The notes: generated by a model not told the origin, from the sequence alone. Positions 41,874 through 51,006 are shown, counted from the first letter of the stretch. The stretch: DNA of 55,767 bases from CAYLUN01 sp964386865 (GCA_964386865.1 CAYLUN010000030.1:1-55767), one strand, 5' to 3'. Numbers and translations are program-made.

Positions 41874-41896
41874 TCTGACCCCCATTAGCGGTCAGA
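41874..41896. terminator. Possible bidirectional terminator hairpin
   Basis: TCTGACC, a 9-nt loop, GGTCAGA. It lies between the convergent membrane-protein and GH16 genes and overlaps the GH16 stop. A 7-bp stem followed by a short T-rich stretch makes this a weak candidate. Confidence 0.35.
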
Positions 41897-42839
41897 ACGG
41901 CATTTTGCCTGCGCCGCGCGGGGGTGTCGCGCCCGGGCCGCCAGCTCGCTCGTAGACGCGCACGTAATCCACCTGTAGCTCCGCCGGAAAGACGGTGGAG
42001 GCGTCGGGGTTGCCGCCGAACTGGCCGCCCACCGCCAGATTCATGAGCAGGTAGAACGGCTTGTTGAACGGCGCGGGCCACGGGTTGAGGTCCGCCTCCT
42101 GCTTAGGCGCGGCCCCCTTGTCGCCGTCCGTCTTGCTACAGCTCCACCAGAAGGTGCTGTCGCCCGTCAGCTGGCCGTCCGTGTACCAGCGCACCGCGCC
42201 GGGCTCCCACTCGAGCGCATAGACGTGGAAGGCGTCGATGCGGCCGCCGTTCGGCAGCGTGTAAGAGAAGCCGGTGTAGGTGTTGGCGGGCCAGCGCGAG
42301 CCGTAGTGGATGGCCCCCGTGACCTTCTCCGGCTCGTGGCCTCGCGTCTCGAGCACGTCGATCTCGCCCGACGAGGCCCACGTGCCGAACGCCTCGTCGT
42401 GCGGCAGCAGCCACAGCGCCGGCCAGAGGCCCTTGCCGGCCGGCAGCCGGGCGCGAAACTCGAAGCGGCCGTAGCAGGGCGTGAACAGCGGCGTGCCGTC
42501 GCGCGTGCGGCTCTTGAGCCGGGCGGAGGTGTAGCCGCACCCGTCGCGCGACTCCTTCACCGCCCGGATGTGGAGCAGCCCGTCCTTGACGAACGCGTTG
42601 GACGGCTCGCGCGTGTAGTACTGCAGCTCGCTGTTGCCCCAGCCCCAGATCCACACGTTGCCCGCGTAGTTGTAGAACCCGTTGCCGAGGTCGAAGTCCC
42701 ATTTGGCGGGATCGATCGCCGCGCCGTCGAACTCGTCGGACCACGCCAGCTTCCAGCCGGCGGGGGCGGACTCGGCTACACAGATGGAGCTGCTTAGCGT
42801 AAGCGCGAGGCCTGTGAGCCAGAGATGATGTAGTTTCAT
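41892..42839 (-). CDS. Secreted GH16 endo-beta-1,3-glucanase (laminarinase-like)
   Basis: The signal peptide ends ...SSSICVA; GGAGG precedes the ATG. The GH16 jelly-roll shows KLAWSDEFDGAAIDPAKWDF, WGWGNSELQYYT and GRFEFRARLPAGKGLWPALW. The catalytic signature GEIDVLETRG (~157-166) provides nucleophile, assisting Asp and acid/base Glu. FYLLMNLAVGGQFGG and VDYVRVYE complete the fold. The pattern is that of laminarinases. It lies 60 bp downstream of the GH92 stop on the same strand, probably one operon. Confidence 0.93.
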   Translation of the reverse strand: MKLHHLWLTGLALTLSSSICVAESAPAGWKLAWSDEFDGAAIDPAKWDFDLGNGFYNYAGNVWIWGWGNSELQYYTREPSNAFVKDGLLHIRAVKESRDGCGYTSARLKSRTRDGTPLFTPCYGRFEFRARLPAGKGLWPALWLLPHDEAFGTWASSGEIDVLETRGHEPEKVTGAIHYGSRWPANTYTGFSYTLPNGGRIDAFHVYALEWEPGAVRWYTDGQLTGDSTFWWSCSKTDGDKGAAPKQEADLNPWPAPFNKPFYLLMNLAVGGQFGGNPDASTVFPAELQVDYVRVYERAGGPGATPPRGAGKMPF

Positions 42840-42899
42840 GACGCCTCCTTCTCTTCGGTTGGGGTGCCGTCTCCGCCAGATTCACGCGCCGACGGAGTA

Positions 42900-45143
42900 T
42901 CAGTTTCCGAGCGGGCCTTGAGAAAACGGCGCGGCGTCGGGCGCGACGCCCCACGCCTTGTTCGGGCGGTCGCCGAGGTCAAGGGTGACCGTGCCGCCGT
43001 TGACGATCACGCTGTGGTCGAACCACGTCTTGTTCCACGGCTTGCCGTTGAGCGTCACGGACTGGATGTACTTGTTCGCGGCGTCGGCCTTGGGCGCGCG
43101 CAGCGTGAAGCGCTTGCCGCTGTCGAGGCGCAGGGTGACCCGGGTGAAGAGCGGCGAGCCGAAGGTGTAGGCCGGCACGCCGGCCGTCACCGGGTAGAAG
43201 CCCATGGCGGTGAAGACGGCGAAGGCCGACATGCCGCCGCCGTCCTCGTCTCCGCAGACGCCCATGAGGTCGTTGCGGAACCAGGCCTCCATCAGCATGC
43301 GGACGCGCTTCTGGGTCTTCCACGGCTCGCCCGCGAAGTTGTAGAGGTAGGGGATGTGGAAGCTCGGCTCATTGCCCATGACGAACATGCCGACGCTGCC
43401 GGTCGAGTCGGGCAGCACGTTGTAGAACTCCCAGCGCGGCCGGCCGATGCCCTCGTCGAACAGCCGGTCGAGCTTGTCGGTGAAGGGCTTCCGTCCGCCG
43501 AAGAGCGCGATCAGGTCGTCGATGTTGTGGTAGACTTCCCAGTTGTAGGTCCACGCGTTGTTCTCGTCGTAGTAGTCGCGCGCGCCCTGGCCGCCGGCGT
43601 ACTTGTAGTCGAACGGCTCGATCCAGTTTCCGCCCGCGTCCTTGGGGTGGAAGAAGCCGGTCTCCTTCTTCCAGAGGTTGCGGTAGTCGTAGGAGCGGGC
43701 CAGGTAGTAAGCCGCATCTTCCTTGTGCCCGAGCTCGCTCGCAAGCTGCGCGAGGCACCACGCGTCGTAGGCGGCGGCGAGCGTGACGGCCACGGCCTGG
43801 CGCTTCTCGCCGGGCTTGACCTCCTTGACGGTCTCGGCCTCGCCGGGCTTCAGCGCGGGGAAGTAGCCCTTGTCCCAGTAGAAGCGGTCCAGCTCAGTGG
43901 CGGGCCCGCGGTGCCACGGGATCATGCTCTCTTCGCGCATGGTCTTCTTCATGAGTCCGTACGCCTTCTCGAGGTCGAAGCCGCGGAGGCCTTTGCGCCA
44001 GGCGTCGAGGACGAGCGAGACCGCGTGGTGGCCGTTCATGCAGTGGGCGTCGCCGAAGATCGTCGGGAAGGTGGGCACCCAGCCGGACTGCTCGCCCGCG
44101 CGAATCGTCGAGGCGAGCTTCTCGCTCTGCACGCCGGGGTTGAGCAGGATGTTCAGCGGGTGGAGGGCGTGGTAGGTGTCCCAGACCCAGTCGTCGGTCC
44201 AGAAGGGCACGCCGTCGTCGTCATGCACCTTGCCGTCCCACGCGCTGAAGTAGCGGCCGTCCTCGGAGATGCAGACCATGCGCTCGTGGCAGCGGTAGAG
44301 CGCGGTGTAGAAGACCGCGCGCTCATCCTCGGTGCCGCCATCGACCTCGACTTTGCCGAGGGCCGCGTTCCACTCGGCGCGGGCGCCCGTGGCGAGCCGC
44401 TCCAAATCGAAGTCCTTGATTTCTGACAGGAGGTTCCTCTTCGCCTGCTCCACGCTGATGTACGAGATGCCGTAACGCAGGCGCACGGTCTTGGCGGAGG
44501 GCGCGAAGGCGGCGACCACCGGCTTGCTGGAGTCGCGCGTCGCGGTCTTCGCGAAGTCGGCCGTGTCGCCCTCGAACGCGCCGGTGCGCGTGGGCGGCGT
44601 GTCGAACTCGGCGTAGACGTACACGGTGACGCCGTGGTAGTCGTCGGTGCCGCTGACGGCCGAGCCGCCGATCGTGAGCGTGCCTTTCTGCTTGGGCTTG
44701 AGCAGGATGAAGTGGGGCTTGTCGTTCTCGAAGGTGACCGAGTAAATCGCGGCCTTGCGCCCGGGCGCGAGTTCGACAACCGCGTCGTGGTCGTCGAGGA
44801 AGACCGAGTAGCGGTAGGGCAGGGCGGACGCGTGGTCGAAGCGCGAGCTCCAGTTCGGGCGCAAGGCGTCGGCCTCGCCGCTGAAGGGCATCATCTGGAA
44901 GACCGGGCCCATGCGGTGCGAGGGCACGCTGAGGCAGAAGCCGGTGATGCGGTCGGTGATGAAGCTCTCGTTCGGCGGCGTCACGCGCAGCATGCCGTTC
45001 GGCCGCTGGATCGCCGGGAACGTCGGCACCAGCATGTGGCTGATGTTCCCGATCTTCGTGTTGACGTAATCCACCGGCTCCTTGGCCGAAACACCGCTCG
45101 CACACAGCGCCGCCAGAGCGGCAGCTGACATCCATTTGCCCAT
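42900..45143 (-). CDS. Secreted GH92 alpha-mannosidase-family protein
   Basis: Signal peptide MGKWMSAAALAALCASGVSA. DYVNTKIGNISHMLVPTFPA opens the N-terminal beta-sandwich. The (alpha/alpha)6 domain carries FWTDDWVWDTYHALHPL, YWDKGYFPAL, MFVMGNEPSFHIPYLYNFAG and LMGVCGDEDGGGMSAFAVF, the last holding the region that supplies acid and base residues in GH92. Known members are calcium-dependent inverting exo-alpha-mannosidases. The usual GNDDCGQMSA-type sequence is replaced by GDEDGGGMSA here, a modest variant. A predicted promoter lies immediately upstream. Confidence 0.9.
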   Translation of the reverse strand: MGKWMSAAALAALCASGVSAKEPVDYVNTKIGNISHMLVPTFPAIQRPNGMLRVTPPNESFITDRITGFCLSVPSHRMGPVFQMMPFSGEADALRPNWSSRFDHASALPYRYSVFLDDHDAVVELAPGRKAAIYSVTFENDKPHFILLKPKQKGTLTIGGSAVSGTDDYHGVTVYVYAEFDTPPTRTGAFEGDTADFAKTATRDSSKPVVAAFAPSAKTVRLRYGISYISVEQAKRNLLSEIKDFDLERLATGARAEWNAALGKVEVDGGTEDERAVFYTALYRCHERMVCISEDGRYFSAWDGKVHDDDGVPFWTDDWVWDTYHALHPLNILLNPGVQSEKLASTIRAGEQSGWVPTFPTIFGDAHCMNGHHAVSLVLDAWRKGLRGFDLEKAYGLMKKTMREESMIPWHRGPATELDRFYWDKGYFPALKPGEAETVKEVKPGEKRQAVAVTLAAAYDAWCLAQLASELGHKEDAAYYLARSYDYRNLWKKETGFFHPKDAGGNWIEPFDYKYAGGQGARDYYDENNAWTYNWEVYHNIDDLIALFGGRKPFTDKLDRLFDEGIGRPRWEFYNVLPDSTGSVGMFVMGNEPSFHIPYLYNFAGEPWKTQKRVRMLMEAWFRNDLMGVCGDEDGGGMSAFAVFTAMGFYPVTAGVPAYTFGSPLFTRVTLRLDSGKRFTLRAPKADAANKYIQSVTLNGKPWNKTWFDHSVIVNGGTVTLDLGDRPNKAWGVAPDAAPFSQGPLGN

Positions 45144-45150
45144 AAAACCT

Positions 45151-45190
45151 CCACTGGTATAGGGTGTAGACTATAATCGACCGCTGGTAT
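45151..45190. promoter_or_regulatory. Direct repeats around the GH92 promoter
   Basis: CCACTGGTAT (45151-45160) and CCGCTGGTAT (45181-45190) are spaced exactly 30 bp apart, about three helical turns. One copy lies in the predicted -10/-35 spacer and one just downstream of the start point. They could be binding sites for a regulator. Confidence 0.4.
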
Positions 45191-45198
45191 GACTGCAA
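45170..45198 (-). promoter_or_regulatory. Predicted promoter of the GH92-GH16 unit
   Basis: On the - strand TTGCAG, a 17-bp spacer and TATAGT. The -10 matches 5 of 6 consensus bases; the -35 matches only TTG. Initiation would fall about 20 nt before the GH92 start, directly after the end of dtd. Confidence 0.4.
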
Positions 45199-45651
45199 TC
45201 AGGAAGGGTCGGTGCGCAGCTCGACGGTGACCGGGCCGTCGTTGAGCAGGCGGACTTTCATCTCCGCGCCGAAGACGCCGGCGCCGACGCGGCTTTCGCC
45301 GAGGGCCTGGCGGAGCTGGGCCACGAGCGCCTCGTAGAGCGGCTCGGCCTGCTCGGGGCGGGCGGCCTCGATGAAGCTCGGGCGGCTGCCCTTTTTCGTG
45401 TCCGCGTAGAGCGTGAACTGCGAGACCACGAGCACCGCGCCGCCGACATCCGCGACGGACTTGTTCATCAGGCCCTGCTCGTCCTCGAAAATCCGGAGCG
45501 ACGGGATCTTGCGCGCCAGCCACTCGACGTCCTTGGGGCCGTCGCTGTGCGTGATGCCCAGAAGAATAAGAAAGCCGCGGCCGATCTCGGCCACGCGCCG
45601 GCCGCCGACATCGACAGAGGCTTCGGAGACTCGCTGGATTAACGCCTTCAT
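45199..45651 (-). CDS. dtd: D-aminoacyl-tRNA deacylase
   Basis: A 150-aa protein of standard family length. It opens MKALIQRVSEASVDVGGRRV and carries the two active-site signatures SQFTLYADTKKGSRPSF and LNDGPVTVEL (the Gly-Pro motif). It hydrolyses D-aminoacyl-tRNAs in the cytoplasm, preventing D-amino acid misincorporation. A longer in-frame extension upstream overlaps the debranching-enzyme gene and is composed of Arg/Ala-rich shadow sequence, so the start at 45651 is preferred. It lies 28 bp downstream of the debranching enzyme on the same strand. Confidence 0.95.
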   Translation of the reverse strand: MKALIQRVSEASVDVGGRRVAEIGRGFLILLGITHSDGPKDVEWLARKIPSLRIFEDEQGLMNKSVADVGGAVLVVSQFTLYADTKKGSRPSFIEAARPEQAEPLYEALVAQLRQALGESRVGAGVFGAEMKVRLLNDGPVTVELRTDPS

Positions 45652-45679
45652 CGTGATTCTCCGGTAGTGACGGCCGCCC

Positions 45680-48600
45680 CTACCGCGGCCCCAAACCCTC
45701 CACCTTCTTCCACACGCGCAACAGCTCTGAGGCGCCCCACGCCTGCGCGCCGCAGCCGCGGCCCGCGTGCGGCGCGTCGCCGTCGCAGATCTCAGGCGTG
45801 TGGCAGAGGCAGCCGGTATTGATGAGTTCAACGGCAGAGCCCAGCAGCGAGAGGCCGGCCGTGCGCGCGGCCTTGCCGTAGACCTTGGCCAGGGCCTCGA
45901 CGTAGTGCGGGAACGGCCACGTCCACGCGGTGCCGTTGTGGTAGGCGGGCTTGCGGCGGGTGTCTTCGTCGCCCAGATAATGTCCCTGGTAAGGCTGGTG
46001 CGGGTCGTTAAGCGGCACGCCGTCGTGCGACACGCCCAGGTCCGCCAGCACGGGGCGGTCGGCGAGGCTGCGGATCGCGCCCGGCACGAGCAGGCACTCG
46101 CACGCGCGGATCACCGCCACCTCCGTGTCGCGGTCGAGAAGCACGCCGAGCGTGACCGCGAGCAGCTGATTCGAGCGCAGGGCATCCTCCTGCTCGGCCT
46201 GCGCCGCAGGTACGCCCGGCCGCGCCCGCAGGCAGTCCGCCAGCCAGCCCTCCTTCACCGTGAAGTAGCGGGCGAGCGAATCCGACGCCCGCTCGGCCAG
46301 CGCGCCCCACGAGGCGTCGACCTTGCGGGCGACGAGCCGCAGGCTCGCGATCCAGAGCGCCTGGATTTCGACCGGATAGCCCTCGCGCGGCGTGGCGGCG
46401 GGGTAGTTGGTGTCCATCCAGGTGAAGTGCGGCGGGCTGTAGACGAGGGCGCTCTCCGCATCCATGCGGATGCCGTTGGGCGTTCCGTCTCGGTAGTGCG
46501 CGAGGATCGACACCAGAACCTCGCGCAGCGTGCGCTCGCCGCACGCCGCGGCGAGCACCTGCGGGTCGCCGAGCGCCTCCATGAGGTCGCCCGCCGCCAC
46601 GCAGAACCAGAGCGGCGCATCGGACGTGTCGCGGTTGCCCACGGTCTGGCCGTGGATGATATTCGGCAGGGTGCCGCGCTCTTCGAAGCGGCCGAACTCT
46701 TGGATGATTGCGAGCGCCTCGTCGTGCCGGCCCGCAGCGATCAGCCCGCGCAGGGCGATGAGGGTGTCGCGCCCCCAGTCGAGGAACCACGGGTAGCCGG
46801 CGATGACGGTGCGCAGCGCGTCGCGCCGGACCACGTAGAGGGACAGCGCTTGCACGAGCGCGTGAGGCAGCGGCATCCCTGCGTCCGCCCCGTGCGCGAG
46901 GGCGGGCACGGGGCTCTCCGGCTCGGCGCCCTCCGCCCACGCGTCGCGCCGCCACGCCGTTAGCACCGCCTGCTGCTTGCCCTCCAGCAGCAGTTCGAAC
47001 CAGCCGGGGCTGAAGAGGTCGCCGTGGGCGTCCAACCCGCGCGCCTTCTCTTCCGGGTGCGGCACCATGTAGGTCCAGGCCGGTTCGTGGTGGTAGCGGC
47101 CCCGGTCGGTTTCGATGCGGAGCGTCTCGCCAGCGGCAGGCGCAAAGGCGAAGCCGCTGGCGTCCGGCTGCACGGCGGCCGGCCACTCGCGCTCGGGGCC
47201 CAAGAAAGCCTTAGTCTTGCCGTGGAAGCTGCGCCACTCGATGTCGGGCCGCACGATGACCATCACCGCGTCATGCGGGTCGAGCCCGCCCGGGCGGTTA
47301 TGGCGCAGGACCGTCAGGCGGGCGCGGTTGACGCCGTGGACGAGTTCGAGGCGGAAGGTGAGCGGAACCCAGCGGCCCATGCCGCAGGGAACATTGAACG
47401 ACCATTGGGCGAAGCGTCCGCCGGGGTCGGCCGCGAACTGCGCGAGGCACGCTTTGTTGATCTCCTGCGAGTAGCCTCGATAGCGCAGCCACGCGTGGCA
47501 GCGCGTCCAAAAAACCTGCTTATCAACGGGCACCTGAGCGTCGGGGTTGACCGCCAGGAGGCAATCGTACTGGCTGAGGACTTCGCCCCACGCGGCCCGG
47601 ACCTGCGCCATCGCACCCGCGCCGTTCGAAAGCACAGCGAAGTGGGCCGCGTCCGCACGCACCTGCACGCCGCTGACGCGCGGCGACACATAAGCCGCTC
47701 CCGCAGGCGGCAGAACCAGCAGCGTCGAGGTGTCGCGCCGGATGCCGTGCGGGGTGTAGACGGCGGTTTTCAGCGTGCGGTGCTCGGCATGGGTTCCGTC
47801 GAGCGCTGGCGCGTAGGGCGCGATGGTCAGGAAGGCGCCCCAGCGGCCGTCGTCGAAGCGCACGGCGGTCTCTGCGACCAGCGTCCGCTCGCCGGCGGCG
47901 ACGGCGGCGTCGAAGGGGTTGTCGGCCCGCACCAGCAGGACGTAGCCCTCGGGAATCGGCACGTGCCGGCGCGTGTCGGCAGGCCAATCCCAGACCGTGC
48001 GGCGGGGCAGGCCCTCGGGGGCGTCGGCACAGAACGCGTCTGGGCCGGCGACCATCGACGCGCCCAGCGCGTCGGGGTCGCCTTCGAAGGCGAGGCGCTC
48101 GGCGGGCTCGCCGGCGGCGAGCTCGAGCCGCACGCGCAGGGCCATCAGGTTGCGGCGGCGGCGGGCGAGCGGCTCCGGTTCGAGGCCGGGGGCGGACTCG
48201 GCCCGCTCGAGCCGCGCGAGGTCGTCCGCGTCGCGCGTGAGGCAGACGGCGCGGCCGGGCCGGAGGTGGAGCTCGCCGCCCGGGGTGAGGGCGAAGGCTT
48301 CGCCGGAGAGCAGATCCCACGCGACGGCGGCGCCGAACGCCTTCGCGTCCCAGCGCGCGGTTTGGCCGCGCGCGCAGTCGAAGTTGACGAGCACGAGGAG
48401 GGCGCCCCCGTCTGGCGCTTCGCGCAGCGCGGCCAGCACGTTGCCCTCGCCGTGGTGGACGAGGCGCACGCGCGTGGCTGGGCCGAAGGCGGGGTGGGCC
48501 GCCAGCAGCGCGTTCAGGCGGGCGATCTCGGCGACCTGGTTGCGAGAAGCCTCCCAGTTCAGGCCCGACGCGCCGTGCACGTCGATCTTCTCCGTCGCGA

Positions 48601-49945
48601 ACCACTCGACGCCGTTGGCCAGGCCGAAGGCGCCTTGGTGGGAGAGCAGCGCCGAGAGCGCCACGCGCATGCGGGAGTAGGTCTCGCTGCGGGCGGCGAG
48701 GCGGTTGTTGTCGTGCGTCTCCGCGAAATGGACGAGCGGCCCGCAGCGCTCGGCCAACGGGATCGCGCGCGGCAGGTACCACTCCATCGCGCCGCGGTCC
48801 TCCGTCTGGAACAGCTCGGAGTAGGCCCAGTCGAGGTTGGCGTCGGTGAGCAGCGACTCGGTGACCTCGACCTTGCCGCCGAGGCCCTCCAGCAGGAAAA
48901 CGGTGTCCGGGTGTTCCTCGCGCACGCGGGCCACGATGTACGTCCACGTCTCGCCGGGGATCATGTAGCCCGCGTCGCAGCGGAAGCCGTCGACGCCCTG
49001 GCGGCACCAGAAGAGGAAGACCTCGGCCATGTAGGCGCGCAGGCGCGGGTCGGCGTAGTCCAGCTCCACCAGGTCGGCCCAGATCACGCCCCACGCGCCG
49101 GGCGAGACGAACTCGCCATCGGGCTTGTGCCGGTACCAGTCCGGGTGGTGGACCTGCAGGGTGGCGGCCCAGCCGGTGTGGTTGGCCGGCAAGTCCATGA
49201 AGAGGTAGCCCGCGCGGCTGTGGACCGCGGCGACCAGCTCGCGGAACTGGTCCAGCGGCGTGGCGCGCGTGTCGAACTCCGCCAGCGCGGGGTCGACCGA
49301 GAGAAAATCGAGCGCGGCGAAGGCCGAGCCATAGCGGCCCATGCGCGCGTAGGTCACGGGCGTGGGATGGACCGGCAGGAGCTGCACGATGCGGAAGCGC
49401 ATGGTGCGCATGATGGCGTCGAGGTGGCGGATCAGGTCGCGGAACGTGCCAGAGGGCGGGACGACCGTATAGCCGAGCTGGTCCAGCGCGCGCTCGTGTC
49501 CGCGGACGGCGTCCGTGCGCGGGTTGCCGCGCAGCGACGCGCCGAACTGGCGCACGAAAGCCGTGTAAATCGTGTTCGCGCAGGCGGTGTGGGCAGGCTC
49601 GACCTTGATGCGCAGGTTGTCGCCCTCCGGCCAATCGGGGACGTGCGAGCCGTGCGCGAAGAAGCAGGCCTTGCCGGAAAAGACGCCGACCTGCGCGAGC
49701 GGGATGCGCACCGAGAAGAGGCCGGGCTCGACTTCGCGCATCGGCACGTCGTGCCAGTCGCGGGCGAGCACGGGCTCGCCGGACTCGGTGCAGGCGACGA
49801 GCTCTTGGCGCCGCACGTGGGCCTGTCCGAGGTTGGTGCGGAAGACGGCGCGCCCGTTGCGCGGGGCGTCGAGGCGCAGCGTGACCTCGAACAGATCGCC
49901 CGCCCATTTCAGGTGAAAACTGCCGGGAATAGGGGAGTGGTGCAT
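45680..49945 (-). CDS. Bifunctional-type glycogen debranching enzyme (GH13 + GH133 fusion)
   Basis: A 1421-aa cytoplasmic protein without signal peptide. The N-terminal half holds a GH13 barrel with region I (DLPANHTGW, ~256), region II (GFRCDAG, nucleophile Asp ~322), region III (LLEGLGG) and region IV (AETHDNN, ~410). The C-terminal third (~1040-1415) is a GH133 amylo-1,6-glucosidase (alpha/alpha)6 domain: GYPWFLDWGRDTLIALRGL, FTWMDTNYPAAT and KPAYHNGTAWTWPFPHYVEA. This order, a transferase-type GH13 followed by a glucosidase, is that of eukaryotic debranching enzyme and is unlike the separate GlgX of most bacteria. The central ~400 residues are beta-rich and unassigned. Confidence 0.9.
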   Translation of the reverse strand: MHHSPIPGSFHLKWAGDLFEVTLRLDAPRNGRAVFRTNLGQAHVRRQELVACTESGEPVLARDWHDVPMREVEPGLFSVRIPLAQVGVFSGKACFFAHGSHVPDWPEGDNLRIKVEPAHTACANTIYTAFVRQFGASLRGNPRTDAVRGHERALDQLGYTVVPPSGTFRDLIRHLDAIMRTMRFRIVQLLPVHPTPVTYARMGRYGSAFAALDFLSVDPALAEFDTRATPLDQFRELVAAVHSRAGYLFMDLPANHTGWAATLQVHHPDWYRHKPDGEFVSPGAWGVIWADLVELDYADPRLRAYMAEVFLFWCRQGVDGFRCDAGYMIPGETWTYIVARVREEHPDTVFLLEGLGGKVEVTESLLTDANLDWAYSELFQTEDRGAMEWYLPRAIPLAERCGPLVHFAETHDNNRLAARSETYSRMRVALSALLSHQGAFGLANGVEWFATEKIDVHGASGLNWEASRNQVAEIARLNALLAAHPAFGPATRVRLVHHGEGNVLAALREAPDGGALLVLVNFDCARGQTARWDAKAFGAAVAWDLLSGEAFALTPGGELHLRPGRAVCLTRDADDLARLERAESAPGLEPEPLARRRRNLMALRVRLELAAGEPAERLAFEGDPDALGASMVAGPDAFCADAPEGLPRRTVWDWPADTRRHVPIPEGYVLLVRADNPFDAAVAAGERTLVAETAVRFDDGRWGAFLTIAPYAPALDGTHAEHRTLKTAVYTPHGIRRDTSTLLVLPPAGAAYVSPRVSGVQVRADAAHFAVLSNGAGAMAQVRAAWGEVLSQYDCLLAVNPDAQVPVDKQVFWTRCHAWLRYRGYSQEINKACLAQFAADPGGRFAQWSFNVPCGMGRWVPLTFRLELVHGVNRARLTVLRHNRPGGLDPHDAVMVIVRPDIEWRSFHGKTKAFLGPEREWPAAVQPDASGFAFAPAAGETLRIETDRGRYHHEPAWTYMVPHPEEKARGLDAHGDLFSPGWFELLLEGKQQAVLTAWRRDAWAEGAEPESPVPALAHGADAGMPLPHALVQALSLYVVRRDALRTVIAGYPWFLDWGRDTLIALRGLIAAGRHDEALAIIQEFGRFEERGTLPNIIHGQTVGNRDTSDAPLWFCVAAGDLMEALGDPQVLAAACGERTLREVLVSILAHYRDGTPNGIRMDAESALVYSPPHFTWMDTNYPAATPREGYPVEIQALWIASLRLVARKVDASWGALAERASDSLARYFTVKEGWLADCLRARPGVPAAQAEQEDALRSNQLLAVTLGVLLDRDTEVAVIRACECLLVPGAIRSLADRPVLADLGVSHDGVPLNDPHQPYQGHYLGDEDTRRKPAYHNGTAWTWPFPHYVEALAKVYGKAARTAGLSLLGSAVELINTGCLCHTPEICDGDAPHAGRGCGAQAWGASELLRVWKKVEGLGPR

Positions 49946-49953
49946 GACAGATG

Positions 49954-49983
49954 CGTTACAGGTTCAGTGTTACACGTTACAGG
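49954..49983. repeat. Direct repeat CGTTACAGG x2, 21 bp apart
   Basis: CGTTACAGG occurs at 49954-49962 and 49975-49983 with a related GTGTTACA between. The pair lies 9-38 bp upstream of the debranching-enzyme start. It may be a regulator site or simply degenerate word-repeat filler. Confidence 0.35.
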
Positions 49984-50047
49984 CGTTGACACAACCAGCA
50001 ACCAGTAACCTCGAACGTCCGATTCACTATGCCCCATTGCTTGGCGC

Positions 50048-50076
50048 TTGGCAATGCGAAAGTGAACGCGTATACT
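50048..50076 (+). promoter_or_regulatory. Predicted sigma70-like promoter of metF
   Basis: TTGGCA (50048-50053), a 17-bp spacer and TATACT (50071-50076), each 5 of 6 to consensus. Initiation near 50083 gives a ~23-nt leader before the ATG at 50106. Confidence 0.65.
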
Positions 50077-50105
50077 GGCGGCCTTTTCTACGTCGAAAGA
50101 GCGGT

Positions 50106-50987
50106 ATGACATTTTTTGAGAAACTTCAGCACGGCGCGCCGACGATTTCGTTCGAGTTCTTCCCTCCCAAGACTCCGGAAGGCTGGGCCAAACTGTACGG
50201 GACCATCGCGGAGACCGCCCGGCTGAACGTGGACTTCGTGTCCGTCACCTACGGGGCGGGCGGCAGCACCCGCGAAAACACGGTCGACCTGGTCGCCTCT
50301 CTCCAGAACAACCTGGGCATCCGCGCCATGGCGCACCTGACGTGCCTCGGGCACTCGCAGGTGGATCTCTCGAAGATCCTCGACAAGCTGGCGGCCAAGC
50401 AGGTGCCCGCCATCATGGCCTTGCGCGGCGACCCGCCGCAGGGCGAGGCCACCTTCCGGCCGCACCCGTACGGCTTCGCGCATGCCAGCGACCTGATCGG
50501 GTTCATCAAGGACGGCTGGCCGCAGTTCAAGATCGGCTGTGCGGCCTATCCCGAGGGCCACCCCGAGTCGTTCGCGGCCGGCGAGACCCGCACGCCGGAC
50601 AGGGACATCGACGTGCTCAAGCGCAAGCAGGCGAGCGGCGCGGACTTCGCGGTGACGCAGCTCTTCTTCGACAACGCGGTCTACGCCGCCTTCGTGCGGC
50701 AGGCGCGCGCGGCGGGCGTGACCCTCCCGCTGCTACCGGGCATTATGCCCATGACCTCGGCCAAGCAGATCGGGCGCTTCATCTCGCTTTCTGGGTGTTC
50801 GATCCCCGAGGCGCTGCGGCAGGCCGCCGCGGCCGAGAACGTGGAAGAGGCTGGGTTCCAGTTTGCGCTCAACCAGTGCTGCGACCTGCTCGCGTGCGGG
50901 GCGCCGGGCATCCACCTCTACACGCTCAACCAGTCCGCCCTCTCGGGCCGCCTGCTCGGCGCGCTGCGCGCCGAGGGCCGGCTGTAG
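50106..50987 (+). CDS. metF: 5,10-methylenetetrahydrofolate reductase
   Basis: 293 aa, the normal length of bacterial MetF. The TIM-barrel flavoprotein signatures are ISFEFFPPKT (catalytic Glu), VTYGAGGSTRENT, AHLTCLGHSQ, IMALRGDPPQG, and TQLFFDNAVYAAFV followed by LLPGIMPMTSAKQ. It reduces methylene-THF to methyl-THF for methionine synthesis in the cytoplasm. The start at 50106 is preferred because a good promoter lies just upstream and the upstream in-frame extension has no MetF similarity. It is divergent from the debranching-enzyme gene. Confidence 0.96.
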   Translation: MTFFEKLQHGAPTISFEFFPPKTPEGWAKLYGTIAETARLNVDFVSVTYGAGGSTRENTVDLVASLQNNLGIRAMAHLTCLGHSQVDLSKILDKLAAKQVPAIMALRGDPPQGEATFRPHPYGFAHASDLIGFIKDGWPQFKIGCAAYPEGHPESFAAGETRTPDRDIDVLKRKQASGADFAVTQLFFDNAVYAAFVRQARAAGVTLPLLPGIMPMTSAKQIGRFISLSGCSIPEALRQAAAAENVEEAGFQFALNQCCDLLACGAPGIHLYTLNQSALSGRLLGALRAEGRL

Positions 50988-51006
50988 AAAGAAAGGGGTT
51001 CAGCAG

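Noticed and set aside
42864..44426. 520-codon open frame on the + strand
   Set aside because: Antisense to the GH92 gene; Val/Glu/Arg-rich translation typical of third-position GC bias.
47024..50008. 994-codon open frame on the + strand
   Set aside because: Antisense shadow of the debranching enzyme, with no recognisable motif and biased composition.
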